Assembly (NCBI GenBank): GCA_030740315.1
Contig: JASLXN010000070.1
Location: 1 to 7,320, forward strand
DNA: 7,320 bases
Source of the DNA: Dehalococcoidia bacterium
GTDB taxonomy: Bacteria; Chloroflexota; Dehalococcoidia; JACVQG01; JAHKAY01
Direction of reading: 5' to 3'
The position numbers and the translations under genes were made by a program. Of the stretch, positions 1-5,529 are shown in pieces. Each line of letters opens with the position of its first letter. Positions within the stretch are counted from its first letter, which is position 1. The notes under the pieces were generated by a model, which was not told where the DNA came from, did not search any database, and was given only the letters and a program-made list of their open reading frames with translations.

Positions 1-666
1 GAAATCGGCGGGCAGGACTCCAAGGTTATTATGATACGGGACGGTATTGTGGTGGACTTCGGCATGAACACGGTGTGCGCCGCCGGCACCGGCAGTTTTC
101 TGGACCACCAGGCCCAGCGTCTAAACATGTCGGTAGAGGAATTCGGACCCACTGCATTACGCTCCTCATCTCCGGTGCGTATTGCCGGCCGCTGCACCGT
201 CTTCGCTGAATCTGACATGGTGCACAAACAGCAGATGGGACATAGCATTGAAGATATCCTTTACGGGCTGTGTCAAGCTATGGTGAGGAACTACTTGAAC
301 AATGTGGCCTTGGGCAAAGAGTTGCTGGGCCCGATGGTATTCCAGGGTGGTGTGGCCTTCAATGCCGGCATAATACGGGCATTTGAGGAGGCCCTCCAGA
401 ACAAGATATGGGTACCTCCGCATCACGAGGCCATGGGCGCTATCGGTGCTGCTTTTCTGGCCCAGGAGGAGATGATGGGCAGGGGTGGGGGGTCCATGTT
501 CCGGGGCTTTTCCATCGCCCAGGCGAAGTACGGCACATCATCCTTTGAATGCAAGGCATGTCCCAACCTGTGTGAGATTGCCCAGGTACGCCTAGAGGGC
601 AAAATAGTGGCCCGTTGGGGAGGGCGCTGCGATTTGTGGGAGCGGGCCCCGGTGAAAGGGGCCTGA
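1..666 (+). CDS. BadF/BadG/BcrA/HgdC-type acyl-CoA dehydratase activase, 3' part (5' end outside window)
   Basis: This is the C-terminal 221 residues of an ASKHA-fold ATPase that drives low-potential electrons into a partner enzyme of the 2-hydroxyacyl-CoA dehydratase or benzoyl-CoA reductase type. The frame is open from base 1, so the ATG at 31 is internal. The visible part starts in the ATPase motif GGQDSK (residues 3-8 as seen), followed by CAAGTGSFLD (26-35) and GRCTVFAESD (63-72). C26 and C65 are the expected ligands of the 4Fe-4S cluster shared by the homodimer. FQGGVAFN (114-121) is the family's C-terminal nucleotide-site segment. A further cysteine tail, C184-x2-C187-x3-C191-x18-C210 within FEC...GGRCDLWE, resembles the linker that in large fused activases precedes a DUF2229 domain, but here the protein ends soon after it. 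It lies one base upstream of plsX. The family is clear; the substrate of the partner enzyme cannot be told. Confidence 0.88.
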   Translation, partial: EIGGQDSKVIMIRDGIVVDFGMNTVCAAGTGSFLDHQAQRLNMSVEEFGPTALRSSSPVRIAGRCTVFAESDMVHKQQMGHSIEDILYGLCQAMVRNYLNNVALGKELLGPMVFQGGVAFNAGIIRAFEEALQNKIWVPPHHEAMGAIGAAFLAQEEMMGRGGGSMFRGFSIAQAKYGTSSFECKACPNLCEIAQVRLEGKIVARWGGRCDLWERAPVKGA

Positions 667-667
667 G

Positions 668-1675
668 GTGAAGCCGATAGCCTTGGATGCCATGGGTGGG
701 GATAACGCCCCCGCCGAGATAGTAAGCGGAGCGGTGCTTGCTGCCCAGCGGGGGATAGCCGTGGCTTTGGTGGGCCAGGCCGAGGTGGTGCTCTCTCACC
801 TGAAAGAGACAAGCTATCAGGGGAACCTTGTAGCCGTGGTGGACGCACCACAGGTTGCGGACTCCGAGGAGGCCCCCGTGAAGGCCATGCGCAATAAACC
901 CCAGTCCTCTATTGCCGTTGGAATCGGGCTTGTGAAGAAGGGGGATGCATCAGCCTTCGTCTCGGCCGGATCCACCGGCGTGGTGGTGGCCACCGCCATC
1001 TTGGACTTGGGCAAGATGAAGGGGGTGGATCGGCCAGCCCTGGGCATTATCTACGGCACGCGTAACGGCCACGCACTGCTCCTGGATGTGGGCGCCAACG
1101 CCGATACGCGACCCGATTATTTACTCCAGTTCGCTTTTTTGGGCAATCTCTACATGGAGTTGGTATTGGGCCGCAAACAGCCTCGTATCGGGCTGCTTAA
1201 CAACGGAGAGGAGAAGAGCAAGGGCAATCAGTTGACCCGCACCAGCTATTCCCTACTGCGGAGCTCAACTTTAAACTTTATAGGCAATGTTGAGTCCAAA
1301 GACCTGTTCCGCGGGGTTGCTGATGTGGTTGTAACCGATGGCTTCACCGGCAACATGGTCATCAAGGCAAACGAGGGTTTTGGAGAAAGTCTCTTCTGGC
1401 ACCTCTCCAATACCTTCAATAGCCGGTGGAACCTACGGCTGTTGGGGCTGCTCCTGCGCCCTACCTTGAACGCATTCAAGCTAAACATGGACTACAGGGA
1501 GTATGGCGGCGCGCCCCTGCTGGGCGTGCGGGGCAACGTCATAGTGGCCCACGGGCGTAGCCGGGCACAGGCCATATGCAGCGCACTGCTACAGGCTCAG
1601 CAAATTGCCAGCCAGGGGCTGGCCGAAATATTAAAGGGAGGCATAGCAGTAAATGTCACAACCACAGGTGATTAG
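668..1675 (+). CDS. plsX: phosphate acyltransferase PlsX
   Basis: PlsX makes acyl-phosphate from acyl-ACP and phosphate. PlsY then uses the acyl-phosphate to acylate glycerol-3-phosphate, the first step of phospholipid synthesis in most bacteria. It acts as a peripheral membrane dimer. The 335 residues match the usual full length. Family signatures are LDAMGGDNAP (6-15), SAGSTG (99-104), GVDRPALG (119-126), LLDVGANAD (138-146), GLLNNGEEKSKGN (175-187), GNVESKD (206-212), TDGFTGN (223-229) and EYGGAPLLGVRG (278-289). SAGSTG replaces the more usual SAGNTG. The start is GTG at 668, preceded by AAGGGG at 656-661, and the first codons encode the canonical N-terminus, so no better start exists. It begins one base after the activase stop, and its 3' end overlaps the thioredoxin gene by 23 bases. 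Identification is firm. Confidence 0.96.
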   Translation: MKPIALDAMGGDNAPAEIVSGAVLAAQRGIAVALVGQAEVVLSHLKETSYQGNLVAVVDAPQVADSEEAPVKAMRNKPQSSIAVGIGLVKKGDASAFVSAGSTGVVVATAILDLGKMKGVDRPALGIIYGTRNGHALLLDVGANADTRPDYLLQFAFLGNLYMELVLGRKQPRIGLLNNGEEKSKGNQLTRTSYSLLRSSTLNFIGNVESKDLFRGVADVVVTDGFTGNMVIKANEGFGESLFWHLSNTFNSRWNLRLLGLLLRPTLNAFKLNMDYREYGGAPLLGVRGNVIVAHGRSRAQAICSALLQAQQIASQGLAEILKGGIAVNVTTTGD

Positions 1676-1988
1676 CGACAAAGACTTTGATCAGGCCGTC
1701 CTTCAGGCTACAGAGCCGGTGCTGGTAGACTTCTGGGCACCCTGGTGCGGTCCCTGCAAGATGGTGGCACCGGTGGTGGAGGAGTTGGCTCAGGACTATT
1801 CCGGCAAGCTCAAGGTCGCCAAGCTCAATGTGGATGAGAACCCTCAGACACCAGTAAAATATAGTGTCATGAGCATCCCCACCCTCATCCTCTTCGATAA
1901 AGGCCAGGTGCTCACCCAAGTGGTCGGCTTCAAGCCCAAGGATCAGTTCAAGAAGGTGCTGGATCAGGCCCTAGGAGAGGCGGAGTAG
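1653..1988 (+). CDS. trxA: thioredoxin
   Basis: A classical single-domain cytosolic thioredoxin of 111 residues that reduces protein disulfides and is itself reduced by thioredoxin reductase. The active site WCGPC is at residues 31-35 inside VDFWAPWCGPCKM, and the cis-proline loop SIPT (74-77, Pro76) and the FDKG turn (81-84) are in place. No signal peptide is visible. The ATG at 1653 lies inside the last 23 bases of plsX. A GGGAGG ribosome-binding site at 1636-1641 sits 11 bases upstream, a little far but clear. The overlap implies translational coupling with plsX. The next two genes supply a second thioredoxin-fold protein and the reductase, so this appears to be the working thioredoxin of a local redox module. 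Confidence 0.97.
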   Translation: MSQPQVISDKDFDQAVLQATEPVLVDFWAPWCGPCKMVAPVVEELAQDYSGKLKVAKLNVDENPQTPVKYSVMSIPTLILFDKGQVLTQVVGFKPKDQFKKVLDQALGEAE

Positions 1989-1990
1989 CC

Positions 1991-2326
1991 GTGCCTCCCA
2001 CCACCACAATGGATGTGGTTGTGCTGGAGCACCGGGAGATGGGGAAGCCATGCACCGAGGGCTGTGGCATGGACTGGCTGGTGGAGGAGAACCAGAAGCT
2101 AGCGCATGAACTGGTGGAACAGGGCTTTGGTTCCAGTGTGAGCCTCCGCTTCGTGAACTTGGCGGAGCCGGGCGCGGAAGCAGCATATCGGAGCCTCGTG
2201 GAGCATGTGCGTGCTGAGGGTATAGTTCTTCCCGTACTCATCATCAACGGCGAGGTAAAAATTGCCGGCTACTTTGACCTGAGAATGCTCAATGAGATGA
2301 TTGACGCCACCTCGGACCTGGAATAG
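1991..2326 (+). CDS. small thioredoxin-fold protein with CxxxC motif, function unassigned
   Basis: A 111-residue protein that I do not recognise as a named family. The predicted pattern is that of a thioredoxin or glutaredoxin fold: a beta strand at MDVVVLEH (7-14), a cysteine loop, a helix around 31-45, a strand at SLRFVNL (51-57), a helix around 63-76, then LPVLIINGEVKIAG (80-93) with Pro81 in the cis-proline position, and a last helix. The cysteine loop is KPCTEGCGMD, with C21 and C25 spaced CxxxC rather than CxxC. YuzD/DUF1462-like disulfide proteins and ArsD-like proteins are the nearest ideas, but neither is shown. GTG at 1991, two bases after the trxA stop and five bases after GGAG (1982-1985), is the likely start; ATG at 2009 (Met7) is an alternative that lacks a ribosome-binding site. 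The gene is locked between trxA and trxB, its stop overlapping the trxB start, which suggests that it is a substrate or partner of that reductase. Confidence 0.82.
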   Translation: MPPTTTMDVVVLEHREMGKPCTEGCGMDWLVEENQKLAHELVEQGFGSSVSLRFVNLAEPGAEAAYRSLVEHVRAEGIVLPVLIINGEVKIAGYFDLRMLNEMIDATSDLE

Positions 2327-3252
2327 TGGTAGAGAAATACCCTGTTATCATCCTGGGTGGTGGGCCCGCAGGTCTCACGGCCGCTATCTATACCTGCCGC
2401 TCCCAACTGAAAACACTGCTTGTGGATCATGGGCTCGTGGGTGGGCAGATTACCCTTGCCGACCGTGTGGAGAACTTCCCCGGCTTTCCCCAGGGCATAA
2501 ACGGCATGGAGTTGGGGGAGTTAGTCCACCAGCAGGCCTCCCAGTTCGGCCTGGAGACCCTCCCCGCCGAGGTTACGGAGGTGGTAGCCTCCGGCGATGT
2601 GTTTACGGTACGGACCAGCAATGGGGACTTCCGCTGCTCGGCCCTCATCGTGGCCCTGGGCGCTGACCACCAGAAACTTGGGGTGCCTGGAGAGGAGGAG
2701 CTTCTGGGCCGGGGGGTATCTTACTGTGCCAACTGCGATGGGGCCTTTTTTCAGGGTAAAGAGGTGGCTGTGGTGGGGGGTGGCAACTCCGCCGTCTCCG
2801 ATGCCCTTTTCCTCACCAAAATGGCGAAGAAGGTGCATGTGGTGCACCGCCGCCACCAGCTAAGGGCGGAGGCTATCCTGCAGGAGCAGGCCATGGCCTC
2901 CCCCAGGATAGAGTTTGTGTGGGACTCGGTGGTGGAGCGGGTGGAGGGGGACGGGGTGGTGAGCGGACTCCGAACCAGACGGGTGGACACCGGGGAGACC
3001 TCTTTACTTCCCCTGAGCGGGGTATTCGTTGCTGTGGGGTCTGTGCCTGCTACCCGAACCCTAAAGGGCGTGGTGGATCTTACGCCCCAGGGCCATATCG
3101 TCACAGGACATATGATGGAGACCAGCCGGCCCGGCATATTCGCCTGTGGAGAGGCCCGCCAGCATGCGGTGCGCCAGGCCATCGCCTCCGCCGGGGACGG
3201 CTGCACCGCTGCCATCGCTGCCATCCGCTACCTACAGGAACAAACCCCCTGA
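2326..3252 (+). CDS. trxB: thioredoxin reductase (NADPH, FAD)
   Basis: A 308-residue low-molecular-weight thioredoxin reductase, a cytosolic FAD homodimer that passes electrons from NADPH to thioredoxin. The FAD Rossmann motif GGGPAG is at 11-16, the redox-active disulfide CANC at 134-137 in SYCANCDGAFF, and the pyridine-nucleotide motif GGGNSA at 151-156. HRRHQLRA (174-181) carries the arginines that usually select NADPH. The second FAD motif reads GIFACGEA (270-277), where the family normally has GIFAAGDV, so the acidic residue is Glu in place of Asp. RQAIASAGDG (283-292) follows as expected. The start is GTG at 2326, its G shared with the TAG stop of the preceding gene, with only a weak ribosome-binding site, so reinitiation is likely. 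It is the last gene of the plus-strand operon. A ferredoxin-dependent or other member of the superfamily is less likely given the HRR motif. Confidence 0.95.
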   Translation: MVEKYPVIILGGGPAGLTAAIYTCRSQLKTLLVDHGLVGGQITLADRVENFPGFPQGINGMELGELVHQQASQFGLETLPAEVTEVVASGDVFTVRTSNGDFRCSALIVALGADHQKLGVPGEEELLGRGVSYCANCDGAFFQGKEVAVVGGGNSAVSDALFLTKMAKKVHVVHRRHQLRAEAILQEQAMASPRIEFVWDSVVERVEGDGVVSGLRTRRVDTGETSLLPLSGVFVAVGSVPATRTLKGVVDLTPQGHIVTGHMMETSRPGIFACGEARQHAVRQAIASAGDGCTAAIAAIRYLQEQTP

Positions 3253-3254
3253 CG

Positions 3255-3275
3255 CTTACCGGCGAGACCGGTAAG
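3255..3275 (+). terminator. hairpin at the end of the plus-strand operon, possible terminator
   Basis: A perfect 8-bp inverted repeat, CTTACCGG (3255-3262) and CCGGTAAG (3268-3275), around a 5-base loop CGAGA. It begins two bases after the trxB stop, exactly where the plus-strand transcript should end. No run of T follows, so it may act as a Rho-assisted terminator or as a 3' stabiliser rather than a classical intrinsic terminator. Confidence 0.5.
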
Positions 3276-3293
3276 TACTGGCACTGCCTATGA

Positions 3294-3503
3294 CTACCGA
3301 AGCAACTGCACAAACTCTTCTACGCTCAACTCGGCATCGCTCACAATACTACGGAGGGTTCCCTTAGGCATATCGACAGTGTGTAGAGGAACCACAACGA
3401 TATTGGTGGAGCCAGCTTTATGCATTGTCAGGTGGCTGCCCCGTAGGCGATGAACGTATCAGTCCCCCTTCTTAAGGGCACGCGCCATCTCGCTATGTTT
3501 GAA
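3294..3503 (-). pseudogene. HicA-type mRNA interferase toxin, broken by an in-frame stop
   Basis: On the minus strand a 70-codon frame, including its TAG stop at 3296-3294, reads as a HicA (YcfA-like) toxin, a small double-stranded-RNA-binding-fold ribonuclease normally held inactive by HicB. Diagnostic pieces are MARALKK (codons 6-12), YVHRLRGSHL (16-25) with the family's catalytic GSH histidine at codon 24, IVVVPLH (35-41), PKGTLRSI (46-53) and LSVEEFVQLL (59-68). Codon 15, where the family commonly has a tryptophan before YVHR, is TGA (3461-3459), the likely product of TGG to TGA. TGA ends at least four intact genes here, so it is a true stop. The first few codons and the start appear lost where a repeat element begins near 3501. 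ATG at 3488 is internal. No hicB is visible on either side. This is inferred to be a dead remnant of a toxin-antitoxin pair. Confidence 0.72.
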
Positions 3504-3593
3504 TCTATCCCGAAATCGCGAGTAGATAGTTAGCTTTACTCAAAATGACACTTTGAACCCCTGTCACTCAGAGCACGTTCGCTATGCTCAGTG
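3501..3593. repeat. degenerate interspersed repeat with inverted-repeat structure
   Basis: Read on the minus strand, this segment contains GTGTCATTTTGAG followed by AAAGCTAACTATCTAC (3550-3522) and GAGCATAGCGAACGTGCTC (3589-3571). These resemble decayed copies of small intergenic repeats with a TGTCATTCTGAGCGAAGCG core that I recall from bacterial genomes; that similarity is from memory. Structure is directly visible: CACT-CA-GAGCA (3565-3575) pairs with TGCTCAGTG (3585-3593) apart from a 2-base bulge; AATGACA (3544-3550) pairs with TGTCACT (3562-3568) with one G-T wobble; CTATC (3505-3509) pairs with GATAG (3525-3529). Its left edge coincides with the lost 5' end of the hicA remnant, as if insertion or recombination there removed the start. 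Confidence 0.4.
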
Positions 3594-3649
3594 TAAACTC
3601 CGCGAAGGGTCTCGCTGTGCGAACATACTCACGCTTATTTCTGCAAGCA

Positions 3650-3694
3650 GGTACTAGGACAGGCTAAGTCCTACCCCGACCTCGTGTTAGTACC
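3650..3694. other. nested stem structure, nature unknown
   Basis: GGTACTA (3650-3656) is perfectly complementary to TAGTACC (3688-3694), and inside it GGAC (3657-3660) pairs with GTCC (3668-3671), continuing the outer left arm without a gap. The result is an 11-base left arm that pairs with two separate right arms, which suggests alternative folds (TAGGAC with GTCCTA at 3668-3673, or the outer stem). It lies downstream of acsE and could belong to that operon's 3' end, to a repeat remnant or to nothing. No known RNA family is recognised. Confidence 0.3.
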
Positions 3695-3733
3695 GGGGGC
3701 CCCAGGTGGTTTTACCCCCCAGGGAAAATAAAC

Positions 3734-3749
3734 ACGGGTGGACGGGTGG
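3734..3749. repeat. 8-base perfect tandem duplication
   Basis: ACGGGTGG occurs twice head to tail (3734-3741 and 3742-3749) in the spacer, beside a G/C-run segment (3694-3722) containing GGGGGCCCC. It could be a small replication-slippage product or the trace of a target duplication, but no element lies between the copies. Confidence 0.6.
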
Positions 3750-3829
3750 GCAAAAGGATGCTCGATTAACGGCCTCAATGAGAAATGCTCCCTGAGTGGG
3801 CGCTGTTTCTATTGCCGCTGTGGGGCAAA

Positions 3830-4750
3830 TTACACCTTCAGGTAGCCGTGGGCGTACATGGTCTTGTTCTCCAGCATGGCAACGGTCTTGACGAGATTGC
3901 GTAGCTCCTCTGCGTCGGTGTCCACACCGGATAGGTCCGCCGGTTCCATGGCTGCGTAGGCGTCAAACAGGTTCACATAAAGCTTATTCACGGGTGTGGA
4001 GACATCCCGGCTCTCCACTATACGGACGACACCCATAATCTCTGTGTCCAGCGCATCCAGGATGGCGGTGTCCAGCCCGGCACCCATGAGCATCACCAGA
4101 AACACTCTGTTGATAAGGGGTCGGAGCTCCAAGGGTGCCCCGTTGGAGATGTTGGAGAGGCCGCAGGTGGTCATGGCGGGCGGGTCTGTCATCTGTTTGA
4201 AGAAACGCACCGCTTCCACAGTGGACTGGGCCTGGTCTTGGTTGCCGTTGACCGTGAGTACTAGGGGATCAAAGTATATCTTGTCTGGGGACACACTGTG
4301 CTCATCGGCCACGGGCAGTATGTTCTCCGTGGCCAGCTCAATACGGGCCTCGGCGGATGTGGGCAGCCCGGTTGTGCCCAGGGTGAGGGCGATGATGCCC
4401 ACATTGAACTTGGCGGCAAGGGGCATCAGTGCCTGGAGCCGCTCCGTAGTGGCATCGGTGCTGTTGATCAGGGCCGGCTTGCGACACAGCCCCAGACCGG
4501 CCTCTATGGCGGCGGCATTGGTGGTATCCAGGGAGAGGGGGACATCAGTCGCCTCCTGGACGGTCTCCACCATCCAGGACATCACCTCCACACCGGTCTT
4601 ACGCTGAGGGCCGATGTTCAGGTCCAGCACATGGGCGCCACCCGCCACCTGTTGCCGGGCCAACTCTTGAATGAAGGTCTTGTCCCGGCCTTCAATCGCC
4701 TCCCGCACCCGCGGTGCTATCACATGAATACTCTCCCCAATAACCAGCAT
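3830..4750 (-). CDS. acsE: methyltetrahydrofolate:corrinoid/iron-sulfur protein methyltransferase (AcsE-type)
   Basis: This enzyme transfers the methyl group of 5-methyltetrahydrofolate to the cobalt of the corrinoid/iron-sulfur protein, which hands it to acetyl-CoA synthase in the Wood-Ljungdahl pathway. It is a cytosolic TIM barrel of the pterin-binding (DHPS-like) family. Folate-site signatures are VLDLNIGP (41-48), LSLDTTNAA (72-80), INST (95-98), YFDPLVL (159-165) and GLSNISNGAP (197-206), whose asparagine-rich loop is the classic contact to the pterin N5. With 306 residues it is somewhat longer than the roughly 262-residue Moorella enzyme; the C-terminal 50 residues hold the extra helices. 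ATG at 4750 has a perfect AAGGAGG five bases upstream. It lies 20 bases after cooC and is the last gene of the minus-strand operon. No B12-binding domain is present, so it is the separate methyltransferase, not a MetH-like fusion. Confidence 0.92.
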   Translation of the reverse strand: MLVIGESIHVIAPRVREAIEGRDKTFIQELARQQVAGGAHVLDLNIGPQRKTGVEVMSWMVETVQEATDVPLSLDTTNAAAIEAGLGLCRKPALINSTDATTERLQALMPLAAKFNVGIIALTLGTTGLPTSAEARIELATENILPVADEHSVSPDKIYFDPLVLTVNGNQDQAQSTVEAVRFFKQMTDPPAMTTCGLSNISNGAPLELRPLINRVFLVMLMGAGLDTAILDALDTEIMGVVRIVESRDVSTPVNKLYVNLFDAYAAMEPADLSGVDTDAEELRNLVKTVAMLENKTMYAHGYLKV

Positions 4751-4754
4751 TTTG

Positions 4755-4761
4755 CCTCCTT
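4755..4761 (-). promoter_or_regulatory. strong ribosome-binding site of acsE
   Basis: AAGGAGG on the minus strand, five bases before the ATG at 4750, in the 20-base gap after cooC. It fixes the acsE start and suggests independent, efficient initiation of this gene, unlike the overlapping cooC start upstream. Confidence 0.8.
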
Positions 4762-4770
4762 ACTCCAAAC

Positions 4771-5529
4771 TCAAATCAGGCCCACCTTCTGGGCTACCTC
4801 CAGCACCGACTGACGCACTGGCGAATCGGCGGGGAGGGAGCTTAGAGGTGTTCCCTCCGTGTCCGCCACCTCAACCGACCTGTCTTGGGGGATTACGGAT
4901 ACTAGGTCAAGGCCGCTCTCTTTAATAAGCCGCTGCACCTCCGCTGACAGGCCGTTGGTTGCCCGGTTAACTATCAGGGCCACCCGGCCCACCGAGGTGC
5001 GGATTTCTCCTATAAGCTCCTTCATGCGTATAGCGGTTACCATACCCCGTACAGTGGGGTCTGACACCAGCAGCAGCACATCTACATCCTGGGTTGTCTG
5101 GCGGCTGATGTGCTCCATGCCCGCCTCGTTGTCAATGACGATAAAACCGTAGTTACCCTCTATGCGGTCCAGGGCCACCCGAATCATGTTGTTGGCAGCG
5201 CAGTAGCAGCCTGGGCCTTCCGGGCGGCCCATTGCCAGCAGATCTATCCGGGAGCCCTCCACAATGGACTCCTGGATGCGCATATCCAGGTAGTCCTGCT
5301 TGGCCATGCTGGCGGGGAAGGTGCCTTTTCTTACCTCTGTGAGTAGTTCCTCGCGGGCTGAGCCGACTGTACAGCTCATGTCCACACCTAAGGTGAGGTG
5401 TAGGTTGGAGCTGGGGTCCGCATCTATAGCCAGTACCACACCCTTCTGCGAGAGGAGTTCAGCCAGCACGGCGGCCAGGGTGGTCTTGCCGGTGCCGCCT
5501 TTCCCGGCTATGGCGACGGTCTTGGTCAT
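4771..5529 (-). CDS. cooC: CO dehydrogenase nickel-insertion ATPase, CooC/AcsF type
   Basis: A 252-residue MinD/SIMIBI-class ATPase that binds nickel and loads it into the active-site cluster of CO dehydrogenase or acetyl-CoA synthase. The deviant Walker A motif GKGGTGKTT is at 9-17, IDADPSSNLH at 35-44 is switch I, and VIDNEAGMEHISR at 131-143 is the Walker B/switch II region in the form typical of CooC. GPGCYCAANN (106-115) carries the CxC pair C108/C110, which forms the metal site between the two subunits and separates this family from ordinary MinD or ParA. No membrane-targeting helix is seen. The ATG at 5529 overlaps the upstream stop as ATGA, with AGAGG (complement of 5534-5538) in front. 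Position next to acsE and a RACo gene supports a role in CODH/ACS maturation. CooC and AcsF cannot be separated from sequence alone. Confidence 0.93.
   Translation of the reverse strand: MTKTVAIAGKGGTGKTTLAAVLAELLSQKGVVLAIDADPSSNLHLTLGVDMSCTVGSAREELLTEVRKGTFPASMAKQDYLDMRIQESIVEGSRIDLLAMGRPEGPGCYCAANNMIRVALDRIEGNYGFIVIDNEAGMEHISRQTTQDVDVLLLVSDPTVRGMVTAIRMKELIGEIRTSVGRVALIVNRATNGLSAEVQRLIKESGLDLVSVIPQDRSVEVADTEGTPLSSLPADSPVRQSVLEVAQKVGLI

Larger units (their letters stand above)
3253..3829. other. convergent spacer of 577 bases without an intact gene
   Basis: This stretch lies between the 3' ends of two converging operons. It holds the trxB-distal hairpin, a broken hicA-like gene on the minus strand, a degenerate repeat with inverted-repeat structure around 3501-3593, a nested stem at 3650-3694 and a perfect 8-base tandem duplication at 3734-3749. 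A weak 5-bp stem (TTGCC at 3812-3816 with GGCAA at 3824-3828) lies directly beyond the acsE stop and could help end that transcript. Base composition is visibly less GC-rich around 3300-3650 than in the flanking genes. I see no tRNA, no CRISPR repeat and no open frame of convincing length in 3504-3829. Confidence 0.7.

Noticed and set aside
31..33. ATG at 31 as the start of the activase
   Set aside because: The frame is open to base 1 and the residues before it (EIGGQDSKVI) are part of the conserved ATPase motif, so the gene starts outside the window.
423..851. 142-codon open frame on the minus strand across the activase/plsX junction
   Set aside because: Proline- and arginine-rich shadow frame that crosses two genes with solid family motifs.
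2751..3224. 157-codon open frame on the minus strand inside trxB
   Set aside because: Antisense to an unmistakable thioredoxin reductase; Ser, Thr and Arg-rich shadow translation without motifs.
3459..3461. TGA in the hicA-like frame read as tryptophan or selenocysteine
   Set aside because: TGA is the normal stop of the activase, trxB, cooC and the acyl-CoA synthetase gene here, tryptophan is encoded by TGG throughout, and no SECIS-like hairpin directly follows. Loss by mutation is simpler.
3500..3829. tRNA, CRISPR array or hidden hicB gene in the spacer
   Set aside because: No cloverleaf or T-loop pattern, no regularly spaced direct repeats, and no frame with HicB motifs on either strand.
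3996..4607. 203-codon open frame on the plus strand inside acsE
   Set aside because: It is antisense to a well-conserved methyltransferase gene, its composition follows from the codon bias of the opposite strand, and no family motif or ribosome-binding site is seen.
4298..4813. 171-codon open frame on the plus strand across acsE and the cooC 3' end
   Set aside because: Antisense shadow of two real genes; the translation is rich in Gly and His with no recognisable domain.
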